Of a stretch of DNA of 64,000 nt, positions 41,796-49,646 are shown in pieces. The position numbers and the translations under genes are program-made. Below the pieces are notes generated by a model, which saw only the letters and a program-made list of their open reading frames with translations, was not told the DNA's origin and searched no databases. Within the stretch, counting starts at the first letter, position 1. Each line of letters begins with the position of its first letter. Origin of the DNA: JACZXQ01 sp036986155 (GTDB lineage: Bacteria > Gemmatimonadota > Gemmatimonadetes > Longimicrobiales > Gaopeijiaceae); contig BTRA01000002.1 of the NCBI GenBank assembly GCA_036986155.1, forward strand, positions 11,913 to 75,912. The letters run 5' to 3'.

Positions 41796-44648
41796 ATGCG
41801 AAGCAAGCTTTGTTTGAGCACACTCGGTGGGTTCCTTCTGCTCACCATTCTCTCGGTGCCGGCTTTCGCCCAGACCGGGACGCTCACGGGCACCATCACG
41901 GACGCCGAAAGCTCCGCTCCGCTTGCGGGAGTCAGTGTCGAAGTCCTAGGAGGGGGCGGACAGGCGCTCAGCAATCCATCAGGCCAGTTCCGCTTGAGCG
42001 TGCCGGCGGGCACCCACACGGTCGTGGTCTCGAACCTCGGTTACCGGGAAGCCTCATATGACATCAGGGTGACATCCGGGGCCACCACGACGCTCGACGT
42101 CGTGTTGACCTCCAACGTGTTCCTGCTGGATGGTATCACGGTAACTGGGGGAAGACGGCCGCAGAAGGCGACGGAGTCCACCAACACGACGATTACGATC
42201 GGTGAGGTCGAGATCGCCGAACGTCCGACCACGACGCCTGTGGACCATCTTCGCGGGACGCCGGGCGTGGACATCATCACCCAGGGGGTTCAGTCCACCA
42301 ATGTGGTGCTCCGTGGATTCAACAACATCTTCTCGGGCGCCCTCCACGCTCTCACGGACTATCGCCTCGCAGGAGTGCCGTCCCTGCGCGTGAACCTGCT
42401 CCACTTTGTGCCCTCCACCAACGAAGACCTCGAGCGGATCGAGGTCGTGCTGGGGGCGGGGGCGGCGCTCTACGGGCCGAATACGTCCAACGGCGTGCTC
42501 CACATGCTGACCAAATCTCCGCTGAAAAACCCGAAGACGACGGTGTGGCTCGGTGGTGGCGAACGGTCGGTGTTCGAGGCGGGTATCAGGACGTCGCATC
42601 TTATCGGGGAGAACTTCGGCTTCAAATTCTCCGGGGAGTACATCAGGGGTGAGGACTTCGCATTCAACGATCCGACCGAGGACAGTTTCCGCGCCCTCGC
42701 AGATTCGGATCCCGGCGCGTTCAAGGCGGAACTCCTGGCGCGGGGTGTCAGCCTTGAAGACGCCAACATAGCCCTTTCTCGGGTAGGAATCCGGGACAAT
42801 AGCTTCGAGCGGTTCAGCGGAGAGGTTCGGGCGGATTGGCAGTTCGCTGAAGACGGCACGTTGGTGGTGCAGAGCGGCCGAACCAGCGCATCCGGCGTCG
42901 AACTCACCGGACTGGGGGCGGGTCAGACGGAGGACTGGATCTACTCGTACTACCAGGCTCGGCTCAACAAAGGTCGTTTCTTTACTCAGGTGTATCTCAA
43001 CACCACCGATTCGGGCAACAGCTTTCTGCTCCGGGATGGGGCCCCCTTGGTCGACAAGTCTAGACTCTTCGTGGCTCAGATCCAACACGGATTCGCGACG
43101 GACGACGGGCGTTTCGATCTGACCTATGGGGTGGACTATTTCCATACCGATCCCCGAACGGCCGGCACGATCAACGGCATCAACGACTCCGATGACACGA
43201 TCGATGAGCTCGGAGCGTATGCTCAGGCGGAAGCGGGCGTGACCGACAAGTTGAAGCTGATTGTGGCCGGCAGGTGGGACAAGCACTCGGAACTCAACGA
43301 CAACGACTTCTTGGGGACGGACGGCGACGTCTTTTCGCCCCGTGTCGCACTCGTGTTCACCCCGGCGGAAAACCAGAGCTTCCGGGCCAGCTTCAACCGC
43401 TCTTTCTCGACTCCCACGACGCTGAATTTCTTCCTGGACATTTCGGCGGGCCGCTTCCCGAATCCCGCACTGGCGGCGTTGGGATACCGGCTGCGAGCGC
43501 AGGGGCCCAACAACGGGTTCAGTTTCCAGAATTCCAACGGATCGCTGGTAGGCATGCGTTCACCCTTCAATCCGGGCGGCCCGGGCCAGCTGTTGCCGGC
43601 CTCTACCCCTGTTCTCTGGCAGCTGGCTATGGGAGTGCTCGCGGCCCAGGCGCCGCCGTCGTTACAGCCCCTTCTACCACTTCTGGCCAGTCTACAACCG
43701 AGCGACTCGGACATCGGGATCATGCTGCTGAACTTGAACGACCCGAATAACCCGACGCCATTGCGTCCTGGCGCCATTCCGGATATCGGCAAGTTGAAGG
43801 AGAGCACCTCGACGACTCTCGAGCTCGGTTACCAGGGCGTGCTCAACAATTCTCTCTTGATTGCGGCGGATGTCTGGTACTCGAAGAAGAGAGACTTCGT
43901 CTCACCGCTCACGCTCGTCACCCCCCTGATCCTGTTGAACGGGCAGGATATCGCGGCGTTCATCGGACCGTTCGTCGTACCGGCGCTCCTCGCCCAAGGT
44001 CTCGACCTTGCCACGGCCACGGCGACAGTGGGACAGATCGCCACTACCATGGCGACGGTTCCGCTCGGAGCGGTGTCGTCGCCCGGAGTGGACGCCTCCG
44101 GCGCCGACCTGCTTGTGACCTACGTGAACGCGGGTACCGTAGACATGTACGGCGCCGACCTCGCGATCAAGTGGTTCGTGACCGACCAGTGGACTGTCGG
44201 GGGGAGCGCCTCGTGGGTCAGCGACGATTTCTTCGCTGATAAGGCGTTTGCCGCTCAGCATGGACTCGATGTGGAGGTCGAGAACGGGATCGCCCCGATC
44301 GCACTGAACGCGCCCGACTTCAAGGGGAGCGCCTCGCTCGGTTACCGCGATGTCCGCAGCGGATTCAACGCGGAGGCTCGCGTGCGCTTCCAGTCGGGCT
44401 TCCCAGCCATTTCCGCGGGCTTCGTCGGCACGGCCTGTCTCACGGGGGGAAACGGAGCCGTGAACGAAGAGTCGTGCGTGGATAGCTATCAGATTGTCGA
44501 CCTGACGGTGGGGTACAAGGTTCCCAACAGTCAAGCCACGCTTCAACTCACCGTCAGCAACCTGCTCGATACGGGCTACCGGAGCTTTGTCGGCGTGCCG
44601 AACATCGGCCGCGTGCTCATGGCGCGCGTCAAGTACGACGTTTTCTAA
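41796..44648 (+). CDS. TonB-dependent outer-membrane receptor
   Basis: 950 residues from the ATG at 41796. Signal peptide 1-25 (cleaved after AFA) is followed by a carboxypeptidase-regulatory-like beta-sandwich (about 27-110), a plug domain (about 120-235; VILRG-type stretch NVVLRGFNN and the loop GAGAALYGPNTSNGVLHMLTK), and a 22-strand barrel ending in the aromatic C-terminus YDVF. The barrel contains long hydrophobic or low-complexity loops (about 590-650 and 720-790) that are probably extracellular. The substrate is unknown. No clear TonB box was recognised near the mature N-terminus. It stands alone, with a hairpin terminator downstream and ilvA divergent upstream. Confidence 0.92.
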   Translation: MRSKLCLSTLGGFLLLTILSVPAFAQTGTLTGTITDAESSAPLAGVSVEVLGGGGQALSNPSGQFRLSVPAGTHTVVVSNLGYREASYDIRVTSGATTTLDVVLTSNVFLLDGITVTGGRRPQKATESTNTTITIGEVEIAERPTTTPVDHLRGTPGVDIITQGVQSTNVVLRGFNNIFSGALHALTDYRLAGVPSLRVNLLHFVPSTNEDLERIEVVLGAGAALYGPNTSNGVLHMLTKSPLKNPKTTVWLGGGERSVFEAGIRTSHLIGENFGFKFSGEYIRGEDFAFNDPTEDSFRALADSDPGAFKAELLARGVSLEDANIALSRVGIRDNSFERFSGEVRADWQFAEDGTLVVQSGRTSASGVELTGLGAGQTEDWIYSYYQARLNKGRFFTQVYLNTTDSGNSFLLRDGAPLVDKSRLFVAQIQHGFATDDGRFDLTYGVDYFHTDPRTAGTINGINDSDDTIDELGAYAQAEAGVTDKLKLIVAGRWDKHSELNDNDFLGTDGDVFSPRVALVFTPAENQSFRASFNRSFSTPTTLNFFLDISAGRFPNPALAALGYRLRAQGPNNGFSFQNSNGSLVGMRSPFNPGGPGQLLPASTPVLWQLAMGVLAAQAPPSLQPLLPLLASLQPSDSDIGIMLLNLNDPNNPTPLRPGAIPDIGKLKESTSTTLELGYQGVLNNSLLIAADVWYSKKRDFVSPLTLVTPLILLNGQDIAAFIGPFVVPALLAQGLDLATATATVGQIATTMATVPLGAVSSPGVDASGADLLVTYVNAGTVDMYGADLAIKWFVTDQWTVGGSASWVSDDFFADKAFAAQHGLDVEVENGIAPIALNAPDFKGSASLGYRDVRSGFNAEARVRFQSGFPAISAGFVGTACLTGGNGAVNEESCVDSYQIVDLTVGYKVPNSQATLQLTVSNLLDTGYRSFVGVPNIGRVLMARVKYDVF

Positions 44649-44701
44649 GGACTGCTGCCGTAGGCGTGTCGGCTGCGAATTGGAGTTTCAAGGGGATGAG
44701 T

Positions 44702-44730
44702 CGGGGCTCGGGATTTCTTCCCGAGCCCCG
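44702..44730 (+). terminator. Strong hairpin downstream of the TonB-dependent receptor
   Basis: CGGGGCTCGGG (44702-44712) pairs perfectly with CCCGAGCCCCG (44720-44730) around a 7-base loop. Only two T follow, so termination may be weak or Rho-assisted. It sits 54 bases after the receptor stop and 155 bases before the argR start. Confidence 0.5.
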
Positions 44731-44885
44731 TTCGTATGGCGGCCTGCCCGACCTCTCGCTAGGATCTCGGGATCCGTGAAGCAACCACACGGATTGTGTG
44801 CAGGAACCCAAGGGAGTCGTGTCGCAGCGTGAGCTTCGACGCGACGTCCCTCAAGGAGTCGGTAGACGTTGCAGTGGAAGGGGGA

Positions 44886-45344
44886 ATGGTGGGAAAACAA
44901 ACAAGACAAGTGACGATCCTCGAGCTCATCAAGGAACATCGAGTCGGCAGCCAGGAAGCTCTCCGAGAGCGTTTGCAGCATCGTGGGATCAATGTGACCC
45001 AGGCGACCCTGTCTCGGGACATACGGGAACTCCGTGTGGTAAAGGTGCAGGACGCAGAGGGCACGCCCAGATATCGGAAGCGGGAAGAGTGGGAGCACGC
45101 GCCGCCACTCCCGACCCTGCTTCCCCTGTTGTTCCTCTCTGCGGAGGGGACGGATAACCTGCTGGTGGTGAGAACGACCTACGGCGGAGCCAAGGCGGTC
45201 GCCATCGCGATTGATAGCGAAGAGTGGCCAGAGGTGCTGGGCACCATAGCCGGCGATGACACGATTTTATTGATTCTCAAGAATGACGACGACATGCCCG
45301 TGGTAGAGTGCCGGCTGTCCGAACTCGCAGGAAATCCGTGCTGA
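44886..45344 (+). CDS. argR: Arginine repressor ArgR
   Basis: Arginine-responsive DNA-binding hexamer. The chosen ATG gives 152 residues, the family length; GTG at 44889 or a start further upstream is possible. The N-terminal winged helix (about 1-70) includes VGSQEALRERLQHRGINVTQATLSRDIRELRVVKV, the family's recognition segment. The C-terminal oligomerisation/arginine-binding domain (about 85-150) includes NLLVVRTTYGGAKAVAIAID and TIAGDDTILLILKN, where the Gly-Asp-Asp bears the arginine ligands. It lies upstream of argG and argH, its likely targets. Confidence 0.93.
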   Translation: MVGKQTRQVTILELIKEHRVGSQEALRERLQHRGINVTQATLSRDIRELRVVKVQDAEGTPRYRKREEWEHAPPLPTLLPLLFLSAEGTDNLLVVRTTYGGAKAVAIAIDSEEWPEVLGTIAGDDTILLILKNDDDMPVVECRLSELAGNPC

Positions 45345-45411
45345 ATCGGAGGCCGTCCCTCGACCCTAAAAAAGCATGCGGAGGTGCGGTATTGTTCTGT
45401 ATTGACGCGGG

Positions 45412-45483
45412 TTGACAAGGGGTCGGGTTTATCGTATTCATTTCTATAGACATACAATAAATATTCGGTTTGACTGAATATTT
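45412..45483 (+). promoter_or_regulatory. AT-rich promoter/operator region between argR and argG
   Basis: TTGACA (45412-45417) and TATTCA (45435-45440) have 17-base spacing. Downstream, AAATATTC (45459-45466) and GAATATTT (45476-45483) form a perfect inverted repeat with a 9-base spacer. The half-sites TATTCA, AATATTC and TGAATA resemble arms of ARG boxes bound by ArgR. The region stands out as strongly AT-rich. ArgR binding is inferred from its neighbours. Confidence 0.5.
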
Positions 45484-45495
45484 TGGATTTAGTGT

Positions 45496-45587
45496 CGGGA
45501 CCGGGAGTGGGAGTCAAGACGGCTCGTCCGTCACCAGCGCTTTGGCGGGAAGTGGCTGGTTCCTGCTCCCGTCCCGCGCTTTTTTTT
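45496..45587 (+). ncRNA. Structured three-way-junction leader with terminal U8 upstream of argG
   Basis: A long closing helix pairs CGGGACCGGGAG (45496-45507, one bulged C) with CTCCCGTCCCG (45566-45576). Inside, GACGG/CCGTC (45518-45532, loop CTCGT) and ACCAGC/GCTGGT (45533-45560) are directly adjacent and can stack. Eight T follow at 45580-45587, so the closing helix is itself a terminator stem. argG begins 46 bases later. It could be a riboswitch-like attenuator of argG, a separate small RNA, or an elaborate argR terminator. An extended -10 box (TGCTATGAT, 45589-45597) follows and may restart transcription. Confidence 0.5.
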
Positions 45588-45633
45588 GTGCTATGATCTC
45601 GCCTGATTCCTTAACCGCCTAGGGGCACCGCCG

Positions 45634-46887
45634 ATGGCACTCAAAGTTGTTCTCGGATACTCCGGTGGGCTCGACACCTCTGTCGTCGTGCCGTGGCTCC
45701 GCGAGAATTACGACGCCGAAGTCATATGTGTGGCGGCCGACGTTGGACAGCCGGGAGGGCTCGAGGGCCTGGCAGAACGGGCAGAGGCTACAGGTGCGTC
45801 TCGGTTCTTCGGGGAAGATCTCAAACGAGAGTTCGTCGAGGAATTCGTCTGGCCCACGTTGCGCTCCGGGGCGGTTTACGGCCGCAAGTATCTGCTGGGA
45901 ACCTCCATGGCGCGGCCTATCATCGCCCGCCGCATGGTCGAGATCGCGCGTTCGCTCGATGCCGATGCCCTCGCCCACGGTTGCACCGGAAAGGGTAACG
46001 ACCAGGTCCGGTTCGAGCTCACCTTCATCGCACTGGCTCCCGACTTGAAAGTCATCGCTCCGTGGAGAGAGTGGGATCTTCACTCACGGGAGGAGGCCCT
46101 GGTCTACGCCCAGGAGCGAAACATCCCGATGGATGGGGTCGATGCAAGCAAGCTCTACTCTCGGGATGAGAACCTATGGCACATCTCTCACGAAGGGGGC
46201 CCGCTCGAGGATCCGGCTTACGAACCTGATGAATCGGTCTACATGTGGACGCTCTCGCCCGAGTTGGCTCCGGACAAGCCCGAGTACGTTGAGATCGGTT
46301 TCGAGGAGGGCACGCCGGTCTCGGTGAATGGCGCCCACCTCGGCGCGGTGGCTCTCCTCACCACCTTGAATTCAATCGGGTCGCAACACGGCGTCGGCCG
46401 TATCGATCTCGTGGAAGATCGCCTGGTGGGCATGAAGTCACGAGGATTATACGAGACGCCGGGTGGAACGATCCTCTACACCGCGCTACGAGAACTCGAG
46501 CAACTGACGCTCGATAGGAGGGCGCTCGCCATGAAGGACGCCCTCGCGGCGCGTTACGCCGACCTCGTCTACGAAGGGTGGTGGTGGACGCCGGAACGCG
46601 AGGCGCTCGACGCGTTCGGGAATGTCCTCATGCGCACGGTCACCGGATCGGTTCGCGTCAAGCTCTACAAGGGGTCCGCGAGCGTCGTCTCTCGAACCAG
46701 CCCTCACTCGCTGTATGATCTAGGCCTCGCCTCGTTCGGAGAGTCGGACACCTACGACCACGGGGATGCGGCTGGATTCATCAAGCTATTCGGCTTGCCG
46801 GCCCGTGTGGGTGGGGATCGCGATCGGGCCTCGGAGAACGCGCGCGAGCGGGTCAGGGAGTTGCTCGACGCTTCGGTGGGTCGGTAG
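45634..46887 (+). CDS. argG: Argininosuccinate synthase
   Basis: ATP-dependent ligation of citrulline and aspartate. 417 residues. The N-type ATP pyrophosphatase loop YSGGLDTS is at residues 9-16. Further family stretches are GTSMARPIIA, HGCTGKGNDQVRFEL, and DENLWHISHEGG with the downstream EDPAYEP. AGGGG lies 8 bases before the ATG. argH follows 4 bases after the stop. Expression probably depends on the ArgR-type operator and structured leader immediately upstream. Confidence 0.97.
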   Translation: MALKVVLGYSGGLDTSVVVPWLRENYDAEVICVAADVGQPGGLEGLAERAEATGASRFFGEDLKREFVEEFVWPTLRSGAVYGRKYLLGTSMARPIIARRMVEIARSLDADALAHGCTGKGNDQVRFELTFIALAPDLKVIAPWREWDLHSREEALVYAQERNIPMDGVDASKLYSRDENLWHISHEGGPLEDPAYEPDESVYMWTLSPELAPDKPEYVEIGFEEGTPVSVNGAHLGAVALLTTLNSIGSQHGVGRIDLVEDRLVGMKSRGLYETPGGTILYTALRELEQLTLDRRALAMKDALAARYADLVYEGWWWTPEREALDAFGNVLMRTVTGSVRVKLYKGSASVVSRTSPHSLYDLGLASFGESDTYDHGDAAGFIKLFGLPARVGGDRDRASENARERVRELLDASVGR

Positions 46888-46891
46888 GCCG

Positions 46892-48274
46892 GTGCACGGA
46901 CCGGAACGACCCTTGTGGGGCGGTCGTATCGAAGGTCGCTTGGCCGACGAAATGGTTCCTCTGAACGACAGCCTCAGCGTGGATTACCGCCTCTGGGAGC
47001 ATGATATCAGGGGAAGCCAGGCGTGGGCACGCGAACTCGGCCGTGCCGGAGTGATTCCACAAGATGAGGCCGAGACAGTGGTGTCCGGCCTCGATGCGGT
47101 AGCGGAGCGCCTCGCCGCAGAGGGAGTGAGCGGCCACACCGACGAGGACATCCATTCCCTCGTGGAACGTCTGTTGCACGAGGAAATCGGTGAGGTGGCC
47201 GGCAAGCTTCACACAGGCCGGTCCCGAAACGACCAAGTGGCCACCGATTTGCGACTGTGGGGAATGGAAGCCGCGGGCGTTCTGGATGACTCACTGAACG
47301 GAGTGCTTGGGGGACTCCTCTCTCTGGCCGGCAAATCGATCGACCTGATCATGCCCGGCTACACTCACCTTCAGCGGGCCCAGCCGGTTCGGGCGGCGCA
47401 CTGGGCACTCTCTCACTTCTGGCCACTCATGCGGGACCGTGATCGCCTGCGCCAAGCCCGCGAGAGAGCGTCTTCGCTCCCGCTGGGGTCCGGGGCGTTG
47501 GCCGGATGTCCTTTTCCCATCGATCGGGCTCGGCTTCGGGAGGACCTCGGTTTCGACCGGCTGTCGGAAAACAGCATGGATGCGGTCAGTGATCGTGACT
47601 GGGTGGTCGACTATGTGTTCGGTGCGGGCATGATCGGAACGCACATGTCCCGGCTCTGCGAGGACATTGTGCTCTTCAGTAGCCGCGAGTTCGGTTACTT
47701 GAGGCTAGGGGATGGGTTTTCCACGGGATCGAGCCTCATGCCACAGAAGAGAAACCCGGACGTAGCCGAACTGGCACGCGGCAAGGCCGGCCGACTCATA
47801 GGAAATATCACGGCGCTCCTGACGGCTATCAAAGGACTCCCCACCGGCTACAACCGAGATCTCCAGGACGACAAGTCGATTCTATTCGACTCGGTCGACA
47901 CGCTCCTTCTCGTCCTTCCCGCCCTAACAGGCACGTTGGCCGACGTGGAATTCCAACCCGACAACATCGCCGCCCAACTCGATTGGCAGCTCCTGGCCAC
48001 CGACCTTGCCGACTTTCTGGTCAAGAAGGGAGTGCCGTTTCGTAAGGCGCACGACGCGGTTGCAAGCCTCGTGCTCACGGCCGAGCGAGAGGGGAAAGCC
48101 GTGCGAGAACTCTCGGAGGACGCCCTTCGGGAGGCCCACCCGGATTTCTCACTCGACGTAATTGTGGATCTGACGTGGGAGGCCTCCGTCGAAGCCCGCG
48201 CATCGGCGGGCGGCACGGCGAGGAGTGCCATCCAGACTCAACTGGCGACTGCGCAGGCCGCGCTCATCGGTTGA
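46892..48274 (+). CDS. argH: Argininosuccinate lyase
   Basis: Cleaves argininosuccinate to arginine and fumarate, the last step of arginine synthesis. The GTG at 46892 gives 460 residues. The fumarase/aspartase superfamily signature GSSLMPQKRNPD is at about 279-290. Also present are HTGRSRNDQVATDLRLW, GYTHLQRAQPV and the NSMDAVSDRDWVVDYVF segment. The frame is open upstream into argG, but the usual N-terminus (LWGGRIEGRL) begins just after this GTG. Forms an operon with argG. Confidence 0.96.
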   Translation: MHGPERPLWGGRIEGRLADEMVPLNDSLSVDYRLWEHDIRGSQAWARELGRAGVIPQDEAETVVSGLDAVAERLAAEGVSGHTDEDIHSLVERLLHEEIGEVAGKLHTGRSRNDQVATDLRLWGMEAAGVLDDSLNGVLGGLLSLAGKSIDLIMPGYTHLQRAQPVRAAHWALSHFWPLMRDRDRLRQARERASSLPLGSGALAGCPFPIDRARLREDLGFDRLSENSMDAVSDRDWVVDYVFGAGMIGTHMSRLCEDIVLFSSREFGYLRLGDGFSTGSSLMPQKRNPDVAELARGKAGRLIGNITALLTAIKGLPTGYNRDLQDDKSILFDSVDTLLLVLPALTGTLADVEFQPDNIAAQLDWQLLATDLADFLVKKGVPFRKAHDAVASLVLTAEREGKAVRELSEDALREAHPDFSLDVIVDLTWEASVEARASAGGTARSAIQTQLATAQAALIG

Positions 48275-48314
48275 CCCGACTCGAAGGGCTGCGGCAGACG
48301 GCGCATCTGCCGGT

Positions 48315-49337
48315 CTAGGCTTCCACCATGATCCGGCCGGCAGCTTCCGCGAACGGCCTCAAGGTTTCCATCATCTCGGCGAACTCGGGAATCGTGAGAG
48401 ACTGGTCACCATCCGATACAGCCCTCTCGGGATCCGGATGGACCTCGACCAGGAGACCGTCGGCGCCTGCGGCCACGGCAGCGTAGGAGAGCGGCGCCAC
48501 CAAGTCCCGCCGGCCACACGCGTGGCTGGGATCGGCAATCACGGGTAGATGCGTCTCTTTCTTCAAGACCGGGATCGCGGCCAGGTCGAACGTGTTCCTG
48601 GTTGCGGTCTCGAAGGTACGGATTCCCCTCTCGCACAGCATCACGTCCATGTTGCCTTGGCTCATCACGTATTCGGCTGCGAGGAGCAGATCCTTGATCG
48701 TCGCCGACATGCCTCGCTTGAGAAGAACCGGACGGTGCAGTCGGCCCACTTCGGTCAGGAGCGCGAAGTTCTGCATATTGCGCGCCCCCACCTGAAGTGC
48801 GTCGGCGTAGCTCGCGACCAGTTCCACCTCGCGCGTGTCCATTACCTCGGTGACGACCGGTAGGCCCGTCTCGGCTCGCACGTCCGCGAGCACCTCGAGG
48901 CCGGCTTGGCCCATGCCCAAGAAAGAGTACGGGGACGAGCGCGGCTTGAAGGCGCCGCCTCGGAGCGCCCGAGCCCCGGCAGCGGCGACGGCCTCGGCGG
49001 TCCGGCTCATCATTTCCTTTCCCTCGACGGAGCAGGGGCCCGCGATCACGATCAGTTCGGGGCCACCCACCAGGGTGCTTCCCAACTGAATGGTCGTGGA
49101 GTCGGCCCTGAATAGGCGGCTAGCTAGCTTGTACGGGTTCATGACCGGGTGCACTGCTTCGACCCCCTGGATCGACAAGAGCGGAGCCTCGCGCAATACG
49201 GCCTCGTCCCCGATACATCCGATTACGGTGCGGGCCTCGCCCCGTGAGATGTGGGTGCGAAGTCCAAGCGCCTCCACTCGCTCACGGATGTGGTCGATCT
49301 CCTCATCTGTCACACCCCGGCGGGTCACGATGATCAT
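48315..49337 (-). CDS. aroF: 3-Deoxy-7-phosphoheptulonate (DAHP) synthase, AroA-I-beta type with N-terminal regulatory domain
   Basis: Condenses phosphoenolpyruvate and erythrose 4-phosphate, the first step of aromatic amino acid synthesis. 340 residues. An N-terminal ferredoxin-like regulatory domain (about 1-70; MIIVTRRGVTDEEIDHIRERVEALGL) precedes the barrel (about 80-340), as in the Thermotoga-type enzyme. Catalytic stretches are IAGPCSVEG, GGAFKPRSSPYSFLGMG, LLKRGMSATIKDLLLAAEY, CERGIRTFE and PVIADPSHACGRRD. GGGAG lies 7 bases before the ATG. The message begins with a leader peptide rich in aromatic codons and an intrinsic terminator, indicating attenuation. Confidence 0.95.
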   Translation of the reverse strand: MIIVTRRGVTDEEIDHIRERVEALGLRTHISRGEARTVIGCIGDEAVLREAPLLSIQGVEAVHPVMNPYKLASRLFRADSTTIQLGSTLVGGPELIVIAGPCSVEGKEMMSRTAEAVAAAGARALRGGAFKPRSSPYSFLGMGQAGLEVLADVRAETGLPVVTEVMDTREVELVASYADALQVGARNMQNFALLTEVGRLHRPVLLKRGMSATIKDLLLAAEYVMSQGNMDVMLCERGIRTFETATRNTFDLAAIPVLKKETHLPVIADPSHACGRRDLVAPLSYAAVAAGADGLLVEVHPDPERAVSDGDQSLTIPEFAEMMETLRPFAEAAGRIMVEA

Positions 49338-49382
49338 GTGTGCACTCCCAATTCAAGGAGCCCGCCCTGGCAGGCGGGCAAG

Positions 49383-49410
49383 AAAAAAGGCCCCCGACCA
49401 GTCGGGAGCC
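49383..49410 (-). terminator. Attenuator terminator in the aroF leader
   Basis: On the minus strand, GGCTCCCGA and TCGGGGGCC form a 9-base-pair stem with a 4-base loop (49389-49410), followed by six U (49388-49383). It lies between the leader peptide stop (49445) and the aroF start (49337). Its 5' arm (49411-49402) can instead pair over ten bases, one of them U-G, with 49461-49452 inside the leader peptide gene, giving an antiterminator. A second GC hairpin without U tract lies at 49361-49378. Confidence 0.75.
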
Positions 49411-49444
49411 CTCCTCCGCAGCGATCCGTTCGTCTAGACGGACG

Positions 49445-49513
49445 TCACCCAGGACTCCCGAGGGGGATTCGATACCAGTAATACCGGGTGGACGCTGAGC
49501 GGCGGCGATGCAT
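49445..49513 (-). CDS. Leader peptide of aroF attenuator with Tyr-Tyr-Trp-Tyr
   Basis: A 22-residue open frame starting ATG at 49513 and ending TGA at 49445. After a basic start (Met-His-Arg-Arg-Arg) it encodes Tyr-Tyr-Trp-Tyr at codons 11-14. Codons 18-21 contain the antiterminator strand (49461-49452). A ribosome stalled at the aromatic codons would leave that strand free and allow antitermination; a ribosome reaching the stop codon would mask it and allow the terminator to form. Its own ribosome site is modest (AGGCAG about 11 bases upstream). The frame is also open further upstream, but the short product fits the attenuator geometry. Confidence 0.72.
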   Translation of the reverse strand: MHRRRSASTRYYWYRIPLGSPG

Positions 49514-49646
49514 AGCTCGAAGTCTGCCTGGGGTGCCCCCTGGTGTCAACCAGCACGTCTGGCTTCTGCTGTGGCACGCGGATAGATTTACGGCCCCAGG
49601 ATCCGACCACGAAGCGCTCCCGTCGATCGCACTTTTGGAGGAATTG

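Noticed and set aside
45490..45590. T-box riboswitch upstream of argG
   Set aside because: GGGACCG resembles part of the T-box sequence, but the essential UGGN is CGGG here, there is no stem I, and the segment is in the 5' arm of the closing helix.
45470..45620. Leader peptide in the argG leader (TTG or GTG frames)
   Set aside because: Neither frame has a ribosome site or clustered Arg codons, so ribosome-mediated attenuation as seen for aroF is not supported.
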